32,110 nucleotides of DNA from Brachyspira sp. CAG:484. Its GTDB lineage: Bacteria; Cyanobacteriota; Vampirovibrionia; Gastranaerophilales; Gastranaerophilaceae. Every line of letters begins with the position of its first letter. Position 1 is the stretch's first letter. A program made the translations under genes and the position numbers. The stretch spans positions 1 through 32,110 of the forward strand of contig HF989696.1 of the NCBI GenBank assembly GCA_000431315.1, given 5' to 3'. Below the pieces are notes generated by a model, which worked only from the letters and a program-made list of their open reading frames with translations, had not been told where the DNA came from and did no database searches. This document shows positions 22,919 through 29,870 of the stretch, piece by piece.

Positions 22919-23599
22919 TTACAAATCTTCAAATCCCGGAGAGGTTGCAGGAAGGTTTTTATAGCCTTCATTTGCATGAACGGTCTTTTTAATATATTTG
23001 TTTGAATAGTTACCTTTTTCAAATAATTTTTTCAGTGTATTCTCACGTGTTACCAGAGGGTGAAGATTTTCATCGCTTTCCGGATAAACATTCAAAATTT
23101 CGCACCATACAGAAGCTTCCATTGTCCAGGCATAGGTTTCTTCTGCCAGAGAATTGTATTCATCCTGGTGTAACGCTTCATGGGATAAAAGTGCTGCAAT
23201 TGCTCCCGGAGGGGCGTCTTTATGTCTTGGATTAATATAGATATAAAGCTGTTTGCCGCGTTTCCAGCCTAGTGCATCAAAAGATGAGTAAGCCTGGTTT
23301 ATTGTACCTAAATCTTTAAATTCAATTTTTACAGGTCTTTGCGACAGGTTATTTCCGAGAATTGCCTTACGGGAGAATTCACCATTTGTCCCTTTCAGCA
23401 TATCCAGAGCAACATAGAAAATAAAATCATCGCCCACTGACTTGTATTCAGGGGTAATTCTTTTTATATATTCTGCATTATATTTTTCGGGAAAATTCTT
23501 TGGTACAACTATAGGCTTTTCTTTCCCGAATGCGAAAGCCGGTGCAATTAACATCGATTGCGCAAGCGCAACTGTACATAAAATCTTTTTCAAATCCAT
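22919..23599 (-). CDS. Exported protein with an HExxH metallopeptidase-like motif
   Basis: A 226-residue protein with signal peptide MDLKKILCTVALAQSMLIAP (cleavage near AFA-FGK). Near residues 137-146 it has SHEALHQDE, a zinc-binding HExxH motif, and about 10 residues on an ET(Y)AW segment offering a glutamate third ligand, as in gluzincin proteases. Before it a short beta region (KQLYIYINPRH) is placed as in metalloproteases. The overall family is not recognised, so protease activity is inferred from the motif only. The start ATG 23599 is preferred (AGGAG 8 nt upstream); ATG 23605 would be 2 nt from it. Own promoter at 23652-23679; upstream of ctpA, another exported protease. Confidence 0.7.
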   Translation of the reverse strand: MDLKKILCTVALAQSMLIAPAFAFGKEKPIVVPKNFPEKYNAEYIKRITPEYKSVGDDFIFYVALDMLKGTNGEFSRKAILGNNLSQRPVKIEFKDLGTINQAYSSFDALGWKRGKQLYIYINPRHKDAPPGAIAALLSHEALHQDEYNSLAEETYAWTMEASVWCEILNVYPESDENLHPLVTRENTLKKLFEKGNYSNKYIKKTVHANEGYKNLPATSPGFEDL

Positions 23600-23651
23600 A
23601 AGCATAACTCCTCTTATTCCGTCCGGCTCCCTAATCAGCCCGATAACTAAC

Positions 23652-23679
23652 ATTATAATTATATTATTTTCAAGGGCAA
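23652..23679 (-). promoter_or_regulatory. Promoter of the HExxH protein gene
   Basis: -35 TTGCCC (23679-23674), 16-bp spacer, -10 TATAAT (23657-23652), about 50 nt before ATG 23599. Confidence 0.5.
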
Positions 23680-23685
23680 ATTTTT

Positions 23686-25263
23686 TTATAATTTTCTGTT
23701 AAGTGCTGCAAGTTCCCTGTACATAATCTTATATTCAGTTGAGTTATCTATGCTTTCAGCCTCTTTAATATATTCAAAAGCTGTTTTTATATCTTCTTTT
23801 AACTTATAAATATTGCTCATCTCAGCATAATATTTTGCATTATTAATATCATACGTAATTGCACGCTTCATACATTCAATAGCTTCTTCGTAATCTTTTT
23901 GGAATACCCTGACCAGAGCCAGATAATAATAGCCTTCCGAGCAGTTAATATCAAGAGATATTGCATCCTGCGCATACTTTTTTGCAAGCTCCATGTCAGC
24001 TTTAAGGTATGCTGCCTTTGCACCTAGTATACATCCGCTGATATATCTTTCATTTGCTGAAAGAAGCTCTTTTACAATCTCCAGCGCCCGGTCAAACTTC
24101 TTTTCCTTAATATAAATATCCGCAAGAGAGCTCTTATAATTCAGGTTATCTGGGTTACGGTCTATAACTTCGCTTGTGACACGCTCTGCCTTTTCAAAAA
24201 TATCAAGCTCACTATAGACTTTGCCGAGAGAAATCAGGGTGAAATCATCCTGCGAGCCGTCTTTTATATTTTCTTCAAGAATTTTTTGTGCGCCGAGAAA
24301 GTCTTTATTTTCAAACTTTAACAAAGCTGCAAGAACTCTTGCCTGATAGTGCTTAGGGTTATTTTCAAGAACAATATCAACCTCTTTTTTGGCTTTATCA
24401 AATTCTTTATCTTCAAATAACAAATATGCAAGTGAATACCTGTAATCCGCATTATCCGGCTTCAAACAGATTGCTTTCTGGTAAGCATTAACTGCCTCTT
24501 CATGCCAGCCGTTAAAAAAGTAAGCATTACCAAGGTTATAGAAATATACAGGGTTATTTTTATCAATATTTGATGCTCTTGAAAAGAATTTTATTGCTTC
24601 TACAAAATTGGTATCTTCAAGAGCAAACAGCCCCAAATAATTCAAAACATCTGCATCCTGTGAATTTTTGCCAAAACTTTCAAATATCTCTCTGGACTTG
24701 TCAAATTCACTTTCGTCAAAATAGATTTTTCCGAGAAGAACTTTACAATCAGCATTGTTATTATCTAAAGAGCAGGCTTTTTCTATAAGCTCTTTGGCTT
24801 CTTTCACCTTCCCTGACTTATATGCTGCTTCTGCCCACGCGTAAAGGCAGCTGCTATCCATACATTCATCATCTTTATATTTTTCTATTTCATCAAAATC
24901 TTTCAGCTCACCCAAAATTTTAACTAAACTTTTTAAATTCGCCGGCGACTTCTCAATCTCATATGCCGATAATGCGAGCTTTTTAGCATCTTGAAGCTCA
25001 TCCTGCCTTAGATAAACTTTTAGAAGAAGCTTCAAAGAAGGAAGGTGTTTCGCATCAATCACAAGAACTTTTTCAAGATATTGAACTGCCCTGTTATAGT
25101 TATGCAAAAGAACATAAAGTTCTCCTATCTGAAAAAGTATTTCTATATTATCACTCTCAGTTTCCAGAACTTTATAAAGCATTTCGATTGCCTGCTTATA
25201 ACACTCATGTTCTTTATATTCAAACGCTTTTTTTATATAATTTACAACTTCGTTTTCCTGCAT
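23686..25263 (-). CDS. TPR-repeat protein
   Basis: A 525-residue soluble protein made of consecutive tetratricopeptide repeats from end to end, visible as recurring (Y/F)xxGxxYxxxxxxxxAxxxxxxAxxxxxxN patterns, for example FYNLGNAYFFNGWHEEAVNAY and YYLALVRVFQKDYEEAIECM. There are about 14 repeats. Such superhelical scaffolds bind other proteins; no enzymatic domain and no signal peptide are present. ATG starts 11 nt after the stop of the FtsB-like gene, with a weak GGTGA site, so it belongs to the same operon. Location in a cell-division operon suggests, but does not prove, a scaffold role in division or the envelope. Confidence 0.9.
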   Translation of the reverse strand: MQENEVVNYIKKAFEYKEHECYKQAIEMLYKVLETESDNIEILFQIGELYVLLHNYNRAVQYLEKVLVIDAKHLPSLKLLLKVYLRQDELQDAKKLALSAYEIEKSPANLKSLVKILGELKDFDEIEKYKDDECMDSSCLYAWAEAAYKSGKVKEAKELIEKACSLDNNNADCKVLLGKIYFDESEFDKSREIFESFGKNSQDADVLNYLGLFALEDTNFVEAIKFFSRASNIDKNNPVYFYNLGNAYFFNGWHEEAVNAYQKAICLKPDNADYRYSLAYLLFEDKEFDKAKKEVDIVLENNPKHYQARVLAALLKFENKDFLGAQKILEENIKDGSQDDFTLISLGKVYSELDIFEKAERVTSEVIDRNPDNLNYKSSLADIYIKEKKFDRALEIVKELLSANERYISGCILGAKAAYLKADMELAKKYAQDAISLDINCSEGYYYLALVRVFQKDYEEAIECMKRAITYDINNAKYYAEMSNIYKLKEDIKTAFEYIKEAESIDNSTEYKIMYRELAALNRKL

Positions 25264-25273
25264 AAGTCACCGT

Positions 25274-25705
25274 CTACTTTTTATGTTTCTTTTTATTGTG
25301 GTGTTTTTTATTTTTATCAGCCGGTTCCTGGTTGTTATTGATAATAACCAGCACTTCATCCTCTCCGGCCATTTTAAGATTATTTCGTGCAATTTCTTCA
25401 AGGCTTGCTGTTTTGGAGAATTGTTTTATATCACTCTTTAATTCTTTATTTCGGATTTCAGCATCATCACGAACCTTTTCCATTGTATTTATTTTAGCTT
25501 TATAAGCAATAATTTTAGAGATATTTAAGATTACGCCGAAACCTACCTGAACAAGACAAAACAACAGTACTATCGTAAGGAAAGAATAGTAAAATCCTAT
25601 TTTCCTTTTATGCCTGCGGCTTTTAGCTTTTGTTCGTGCTGCAAGATTTTTCTGCGGCTGAACTGCGGCGTCCTGATTTAGATTTTGACCGTTGTTATCT
25701 TCCAA
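25274..25705 (-). CDS. FtsB/DivIC-like septum formation initiator
   Basis: A 143-residue bitopic protein: a basic, hydrophilic N-terminus (RTKAKSRRHKRK), one transmembrane helix (FLTIVLLFCLVQVGFGVIL, about 42-60), a coiled-coil periplasmic stretch (KINTMEKVRDDAEIRNKELKS) and the family tail EEIARNNLKMAGEDEVLVI. In other bacteria this protein pairs with FtsL to activate septal peptidoglycan synthesis. An FtsL-like gene is present at 30823. The C-terminus ends in a His/Lys-rich run unusual for the family. Start: TTG 25705 with AAGGAG 8 nt upstream. First gene of an operon with the TPR gene. Confidence 0.85.
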   Translation of the reverse strand: MEDNNGQNLNQDAAVQPQKNLAARTKAKSRRHKRKIGFYYSFLTIVLLFCLVQVGFGVILNISKIIAYKAKINTMEKVRDDAEIRNKELKSDIKQFSKTASLEEIARNNLKMAGEDEVLVIINNNQEPADKNKKHHNKKKHKK

Positions 25706-25739
25706 AATTGAAACTCCTTGAGAATTTCTGCCTGATTAA

Positions 25740-25768
25740 ATTATAGTAAAAATATAGCTTATATACAA
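25740..25768 (-). promoter_or_regulatory. Promoter of the FtsB-like/TPR operon
   Basis: -35 TTGTAT (25768-25763), 17-bp spacer, perfect -10 TATAAT (25745-25740). Confidence 0.65.
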
Positions 25769-25784
25769 TTATGTTTTTATAAGT

Positions 25785-26636
25785 TTACAATTTTAATTTT
25801 GTTGAAAAATTCAGCTGGGTGCCGTAAAGTGCATTATTCTGATCAATAGTCTGCTTAGCCCCGACTTCAAACCTGAAACGATCGGTTCCGTTCAAACCGT
25901 AAGGAGAAACTGAAAATATTAACTCGCTGCTTTTGCGGTTTCTTGTAATATCTGCACTTAGGACTTCCCTTATTGAAAAATAATTATTAAGCTTAAACTC
26001 AGGTGCAAGGTAGAAAGTATCATAAAGCCTTCCTATTGTTGTATTCATTGTTTTTTCATAGGCAGAGCTAAGAGCAAACCTCTCACGTTCGTATCGGGTA
26101 AACAGCTTTGTGGAATTTTCGAGCATAGAAATCTTATCAATACTGGAATCATAAGTTGTTCCTATTGAAAACCCGCCGTTTTTATAAATACTGTTAACAG
26201 ATTTTCCTGAAATATTATATTCCTCTTTAGAATACTTGGACAGGTTCAAAAGCCTTTCATTATGAATTTTATTTTCAAGCTTTAGAGAATGGTTAGATGT
26301 AATCTTCTGCGGTACGCGAAGATTTACAACATAGTTGTCGCACTCATCTTTCAGAAAAATGGCATTTGCATCCTCTACAAATTCATCATAATCTTTATCG
26401 TTTACCTGTTCGACAGACGTGAAAAGAGGAATTTCTTCATCTGCAAAAAGTTCTTCATCTTCTGCTGATTGAGGAGAAACATACTCAAGCTCTTCCGGTA
26501 CTAAATCATCCTGACCTTCCTCTTCATTATCCGGCATAGAATATATGAAAATATTTGGAAGTTTTACATCACTTTCTTCTGCAAATCCGGGAACTCCCAG
26601 CACAAAAAACAACAAAATAAACAAAGCTCTTTTCAT
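25785..26636 (-). CDS. Exported beta-rich protein, possibly outer-membrane, 283 residues
   Basis: Signal peptide MKRALFILLFFVLGVPGFA. The next 90 residues are strongly acidic (runs of Glu and Asp) and probably disordered. From about 100 on, alternating polar and hydrophobic segments (SLKLENKI, FSIGTTYDS, FALSSAYEK, FSIREVLSADIT, FRFEVGAKQT, LNFSTKLKL) look like beta-barrel strands, and the chain ends in such a strand. An outer-membrane or beta-sheet role is inferred from pattern only; the last residue is Leu, not the usual aromatic. The start is ATG 26636, where an extended -10 TGCTATAAT ends 6 nt upstream. It lies 32 nt downstream of the ribbon-helix-helix gene. Confidence 0.7.
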   Translation of the reverse strand: MKRALFILLFFVLGVPGFAEESDVKLPNIFIYSMPDNEEEGQDDLVPEELEYVSPQSAEDEELFADEEIPLFTSVEQVNDKDYDEFVEDANAIFLKDECDNYVVNLRVPQKITSNHSLKLENKIHNERLLNLSKYSKEEYNISGKSVNSIYKNGGFSIGTTYDSSIDKISMLENSTKLFTRYERERFALSSAYEKTMNTTIGRLYDTFYLAPEFKLNNYFSIREVLSADITRNRKSSELIFSVSPYGLNGTDRFRFEVGAKQTIDQNNALYGTQLNFSTKLKL

Positions 26637-26642
26637 AATAGT

Positions 26643-26651
26643 ATTATAGCA
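26643..26651 (-). promoter_or_regulatory. Extended -10 for a leaderless mRNA (gene at 26636)
   Basis: Minus-strand TGCTATAAT (TGn plus perfect TATAAT) ends 6 nt before ATG 26636; no ribosome site is present. Confidence 0.55.
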
Positions 26652-26668
26652 CAACAGCGGAAACTAAA

Positions 26669-26836
26669 CTAGTTATTTTCATCTGCTAGCTGGCTAAGTG
26701 CATATTCACAGCACTGCTTAACCAGATTATTTAACGAAACACCCTTGTTCTGGGCAACATTATAAAGCCTCTCAACCAGACTAACAGGAAGCCTGAATGT
26801 TTTATTTATCATTTCTTCTTTTTCTACTCTAAACAT
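26669..26836 (-). CDS. Ribbon-helix-helix (Arc/CopG-type) DNA-binding protein
   Basis: A 55-residue protein with the compact MetJ/Arc-type fold: a beta strand (NKTFRLPVSLVERL, residues about 11-24), helix A (LVERLYNVAQNKG) and helix B (SLNNLVKQCCEYALSQL). Such proteins bind DNA as dimers and usually repress their own gene and neighbours. No toxin gene is adjacent, so a stand-alone regulator is more likely than an antitoxin. The start could be ATG 26836 (leaderless, TATAGT ending 6 nt upstream) or ATG 26812 after a weak GAAGAA; a TTG at 26851 is less likely. It is divergent from a pilin gene, with repeated dyads between them. Confidence 0.8.
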   Translation of the reverse strand: MFRVEKEEMINKTFRLPVSLVERLYNVAQNKGVSLNNLVKQCCEYALSQLADENN

Positions 26837-26842
26837 AGTTTT

Positions 26843-26848
26843 ACTATA
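26843..26848 (-). promoter_or_regulatory. -10 of a leaderless regulator mRNA
   Basis: Minus-strand TATAGT ends 6 nt before ATG 26836. No Shine-Dalgarno sequence and only a weak -35 (ATTAAA, 17 bp upstream). Confidence 0.4.
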
Positions 26849-26882
26849 CAATATCTTGCACCCTTTTTAATACCTCTTATTT

Positions 26883-26929
26883 TTACACTATTTTTAAAGT
26901 GCAATTTACACTTGTAATAATAAGTGTAA
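26883..26929. promoter_or_regulatory. Double-dyad operator between the RHH regulator and a pilin gene
   Basis: Four half-sites of the form TTACACT/AGTGYAA: dyad 1 TTACACT (26883-26889) with AGTGCAA (26898-26904), 8-bp spacer, one mismatch; dyad 2 TTACACTT (26906-26913) with AAGTGTAA (26922-26929), 8-bp spacer, perfect. Centres are 24 bp apart. Dyad 2 overlaps the -35 and spacer of the pilin promoter, as expected for a repressor site. Confidence 0.6.
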
Positions 26930-26940
26930 TGTGTTAATAT
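26912..26940 (+). promoter_or_regulatory. Promoter of the pilin-like gene at 26957
   Basis: -35 TTGTAA (26912-26917), 17-bp spacer, -10 TAATAT (26935-26940). AAGGAGG follows, 4 nt before the ATG, so the leader is about 10 nt. Confidence 0.6.
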
Positions 26941-26956
26941 TAAAAAAGGAGGCTAT

Positions 26957-27664
26957 ATGAAAAAAGGATTTACACTATCAGAAGTCTTAATTACACTCGG
27001 CATTATTGGAGTAGTCGCTGCTATGACACTGCCTGCAGTTATCAATAACACTCAGGATAAACAGTTCAAAGCTATGTTCAAGAAGCAGTATTCTGCTTTA
27101 GCCCAAGCGATATTAATGGTCTATACAGACGGCAACGACATACCTAATCTAACCCATGAAAATTGGATGGACATGTCTTTTTACGTTTGTAAAATATCCT
27201 CTCAGTTGAAATATCTTAAATCAGGTATTAATTGCAGCACGATTGAAAAGCTGGGTGACTCACCTGATTTAAACAAGACTGATTATTTTAACGACAGTAC
27301 AAAATGGCATAACGATGGAGAATGGTTTAATAAAAAAGGAGAACCTCAAAAATTAAATTCCGGTTATCTTAATATGACATTCCTCTTACCGGATGAGTCA
27401 ATGATAAATTTTAACTGCTTACGCGATATATTTATTGATGTAAACGGATATAAAAAACCTAACACTATTGGCAGGGATATTTTTTTCGTTACATTACCGC
27501 CCGGAAAATTAAATTTAAACTTTTGGGATAGACGAACTTTTGAAAATGACAAAGTAAATAGCTGTACCAATTCTTACGCGGTTTCAATTACACAAACTAA
27601 CTACGAGGACGACTGCAAAAACGGTTCCGGCTGGGGCTGCTCGCCTATGTATATTCTTGATTAA
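26957..27664 (+). CDS. Type IV pilin-like protein
   Basis: A 235-residue protein with a minimal 4-residue leader (MKKG) and the prepilin site G-FTLSEV, followed by the hydrophobic helix LITLGIIGVVAAMTLPAVIN. The prepilin peptidase would cleave after Gly4 and methylate Phe. The globular part has several cysteines (probably disulfides outside the cytoplasm) and near residue 155 the motif FIDVNGYKKPNTIGRD, shared with the other two pilin-like proteins of this window. It is probably a pilus or pseudopilus subunit, major or minor unknown. ATG with AAGGAGG; the promoter is overlapped by the dyads next to the regulator gene, suggesting direct repression. Confidence 0.88.
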   Translation: MKKGFTLSEVLITLGIIGVVAAMTLPAVINNTQDKQFKAMFKKQYSALAQAILMVYTDGNDIPNLTHENWMDMSFYVCKISSQLKYLKSGINCSTIEKLGDSPDLNKTDYFNDSTKWHNDGEWFNKKGEPQKLNSGYLNMTFLLPDESMINFNCLRDIFIDVNGYKKPNTIGRDIFFVTLPPGKLNLNFWDRRTFENDKVNSCTNSYAVSITQTNYEDDCKNGSGWGCSPMYILD

Positions 27665-27667
27665 ACC

Positions 27668-27696
27668 TTGAAATTAAAAATTGCGCGTGATACGAT
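27668..27696 (+). promoter_or_regulatory. Promoter of gltX
   Basis: -35 TTGAAA (27668-27673), 17-bp spacer, -10 TACGAT (27691-27696), starting 4 nt after the pilin stop. Confidence 0.5.
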
Positions 27697-27733
27697 TATA
27701 GGTGCGAAATATAAAAGAAATCGAGGATTTAAA

Positions 27734-29203
27734 ATGAATGAAGTTAGAGTTAGAATAGCACCGTCACCAAGCGGAAACTTGCATATCGGAACTGCAAGAA
27801 CAGCTTTATTTAACTATTTATTTGCAAAGAAAAATAACGGAAAGTTTGTTTTAAGAATTGAAGATACTGATGCTGACCGTACAAGTCAGGCATATATCGA
27901 TAATATCTTTGACAGCTTAAAAGCTTTAGGGCTTAACTGGGATGAAGGACCGGATGTAGGCGGACCTTACGGACCTTATACCCAGTCTGAAAGATTTGAT
28001 ATTTACCCTAAATATGTTCAGGAACTTTTGGACAAAGGCTTTGCATATGAATGCTTCTGTACTCCGGAAGAACTTGAAGCAGAAAAAGCCGAAGCTACTA
28101 AAAATAAAAAACCTTATGTTTACACTAAAAAATGTGAACATTTAACAGAAGAAGAAAAAGAAAAACTACGTGCAGAAGGAAGAAAGCCTGCAATCAGATT
28201 TAATATTGCAAAGGCTCAGAAAACCTTCCATGATTCTTCTATTTTGAAGTTTGATGACCTTGTAAAAGGTGAATTGCATATGGATACAAGCCTCCTGGGC
28301 GATTTTGTTATTATGAAGTCTAACGGAGCTCCAACATACAACTTTGCGGTTGTTATTGATGATATGCTTATGAAAATTTCCCATGTTATCCGCGGGGAAG
28401 ATCATATTTCTAATACTTTCAAACAAATTTTAATATTTGAAGCATTAGGCGCTGAAGTTCCAAGATTTGGACACTTAGGTATGATTTTGGCACCGGACAG
28501 GAGCAAGCTCTCAAAACGCCATGGTGCTACTGCGGTTTCTGAATTTGTTGAAAAAGGTTATCTGACAAATGCGCTTATTAATTTTGTTGCATTGTTAGGA
28601 TGGTCACCTTCTGACGGACAGGAAATTAAAACAGTTGATGAAATTGCTGCTGATTTTAGAATTAACGAAGTTTCATCATCAAATTCAATTTTTGAATATG
28701 ATAAATTAAACTGGATGAATGGTCATTACATCAAAATGCTTTCAATTCCCGAGCTAAAGGAAAGATTGAAACCTTATCTTACTAAATACGACCTTTCTGA
28801 ACTCACTGACGAACAGTACACAAGAATGGTTGAGGTTACTTATGAACCGTTAACTGTGCTTTCTGATATTACAGATGCAGTGCCTTACTTCTTTGGCGAG
28901 AATGTTGAAATTGACGAAAAAGCAAGAGAAACTCTTGATACAGAAACTTCACAGGATGTGTTGAAAACATTCATTGAACAGGCAAAAGACTGGGAATGGA
29001 CTGAAGAAAATCTTCACGAAAAACTTGAAGCTTTCAGAGCATTCTATAAAGAAAAAGGTGTTAAACCTAAAATTACAATGTGGGCTATAAGAGCGGCAGT
29101 TACTGGCAGAATTTGCGGTGCTGATATGACGGCAATCTTAGCTATTATCGGCAAAGATAAAACATTTAACCGTGTTAACAGTGCTATCAAACAAGCTGTA
29201 TAG
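27734..29203 (+). CDS. gltX: Glutamyl-tRNA synthetase
   Basis: Charges tRNA-Glu (and in many bacteria tRNA-Gln, later amidated) with glutamate; class Ic. Motifs: PSPSGNLHIGTARTALFNYL with the HIGH-type signature at residues 17-20, LRIEDTD, the KLSKRHG form of KMSKS near residues 257-263, and a C-terminal anticodon-binding helical region. Total 489 residues, the usual length. The start is ATG 27734 with GAGG 7 nt upstream; the longer frame (TTG 27668) overlaps the promoter. Whether it is discriminating or non-discriminating is not decided here. Terminated by the hairpin at 29220-29251. Confidence 0.97.
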   Translation: MNEVRVRIAPSPSGNLHIGTARTALFNYLFAKKNNGKFVLRIEDTDADRTSQAYIDNIFDSLKALGLNWDEGPDVGGPYGPYTQSERFDIYPKYVQELLDKGFAYECFCTPEELEAEKAEATKNKKPYVYTKKCEHLTEEEKEKLRAEGRKPAIRFNIAKAQKTFHDSSILKFDDLVKGELHMDTSLLGDFVIMKSNGAPTYNFAVVIDDMLMKISHVIRGEDHISNTFKQILIFEALGAEVPRFGHLGMILAPDRSKLSKRHGATAVSEFVEKGYLTNALINFVALLGWSPSDGQEIKTVDEIAADFRINEVSSSNSIFEYDKLNWMNGHYIKMLSIPELKERLKPYLTKYDLSELTDEQYTRMVEVTYEPLTVLSDITDAVPYFFGENVEIDEKARETLDTETSQDVLKTFIEQAKDWEWTEENLHEKLEAFRAFYKEKGVKPKITMWAIRAAVTGRICGADMTAILAIIGKDKTFNRVNSAIKQAV

Positions 29204-29219
29204 TCTAAAGTACAAAATG

Positions 29220-29251
29220 AAAGAGCCGGGAAAAAATTCCCGGCTCTTTTT
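29220..29251 (+). terminator. Terminator of gltX
   Basis: AAAGAGCCGGGAA, loop AAAA, TTCCCGGCTCTTTTT: a 13-bp stem with a T-run. Confidence 0.92.
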
Positions 29252-29252
29252 A

Positions 29253-29272
29253 TGTAACAATTTTGTAACAAT
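29253..29272 (+). promoter_or_regulatory. Direct repeat TGTAACAAT with 11-bp period, likely regulator site
   Basis: TGTAACAAT occurs at 29253-29261 and 29264-29272, one helical turn apart, immediately upstream of the -35 TTGAAT at 29275. Direct repeats of about 11 bp with TGT(C/A)ACA-like units are typical of sites for OmpR/PhoB-type response regulators. Confidence 0.4.
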
Positions 29273-29274
29273 CA

Positions 29275-29303
29275 TTGAATTTTATTAAAGAAATCATTAA
29301 TCA
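29275..29303 (+). promoter_or_regulatory. Promoter of the small-paralog operon
   Basis: -35 TTGAAT (29275-29280), 17-bp spacer, -10 TAATCA (29298-29303), about 50 nt upstream of ATG 29356. Confidence 0.45.
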
Positions 29304-29355
29304 ATGCCGTAATCACCAACGTAAAGTTAATGGTTATAACTCAAGGAGTTTTACA

Positions 29356-29607
29356 ATGGCAGCAGCGACAAGAACATTTCAGGAAAAAGATTTTCACTTT
29401 TTAAAAAGTGTCACTGTAGAAGATTTAGAGGACGAAATCTTTGTTACTGCAATGGTTGATTTTATGATGCATTTGGATTCAAAAATCGGTAACGGCAGAA
29501 TACTGATTATGGACCAGCAAAAACCTGAAAACACTCAGATTTATACTTACGCAAAATTTCTTGAAATATATGACACGCATGGGCTTGACGGGTTTTTAGT
29601 ACATTAA
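29356..29607 (+). CDS. Small hypothetical protein, 83 residues; paralog of the next gene
   Basis: A soluble protein without signal peptide. The C-terminal 40 residues (ILIMDQQKPENTQIYTYAKFLEIYDTHGLDGFLVH region) match the next gene's product in order: a short strand, (I/L)YTYxKFLEI, then GL(D/E)GF. The start is ATG 29356 (AAGGAG 7 nt upstream); the longer frame lacks a ribosome site. It shares the operon with the 66-residue paralog and lies behind a promoter with a direct-repeat element. The family is not recognised; the fold is likely a small alpha/beta unit. Confidence 0.75.
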   Translation: MAAATRTFQEKDFHFLKSVTVEDLEDEIFVTAMVDFMMHLDSKIGNGRILIMDQQKPENTQIYTYAKFLEIYDTHGLDGFLVH

Positions 29608-29626
29608 CCGGACCAGGAGAAGAATT

Positions 29627-29827
29627 ATGGACATTAAATTTATTTCAACAACAGAAAGAGAAAATGACGCTAATGAAATTGACAAAATGATTAGCGCCGT
29701 AGAAAACAAAAATCAGAACGACGTTATTGAAATTTTCGATGAAAATGGAGAAGCGCAGCTGTATACTTATGATAAATTTTTAGAAATAATTGATGAATAC
29801 GGGCTGGAAGGTTTTGCATTTCAATAA
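29627..29827 (+). CDS. Small hypothetical protein, 66 residues; paralog of the previous gene
   Basis: A short acidic protein whose C-terminal half (DVIEIFDENGEAQLYTYDKFLEI, then DEYGLEGFAFQ) is the duplicated unit of the preceding 83-residue protein; the N-terminal half is different. ATG with AGGAG 7 nt upstream, 19 nt after the previous stop, so it is probably co-transcribed. No family or function is recognised. rsmH follows after 43 nt but has its own promoter. Confidence 0.75.
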   Translation: MDIKFISTTERENDANEIDKMISAVENKNQNDVIEIFDENGEAQLYTYDKFLEIIDEYGLEGFAFQ

Positions 29828-29855
29828 AATAGTGTAAATTTTTTAATTTAATTTA

Positions 29856-29864
29856 TGCTAAAAT
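29856..29864 (+). promoter_or_regulatory. Extended -10 for leaderless rsmH mRNA
   Basis: TGCTAAAAT (TGn plus TAAAAT) ends 6 nt before ATG 29871, and no Shine-Dalgarno sequence is present. Confidence 0.55.
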
Positions 29865-29870
29865 TCTTTT

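Noticed and set aside
26669..26836. Antitoxin of a toxin-antitoxin pair
   Set aside because: No toxin-like gene (RelE, MazF, PIN, HicA) is next to it; the neighbours are an exported protein and a pilin.
27668..27733. N-terminal extension of gltX
   Set aside because: It begins with a TTG within the predicted -35 box; the family signature starts right after ATG 27734, which has GAGG upstream.
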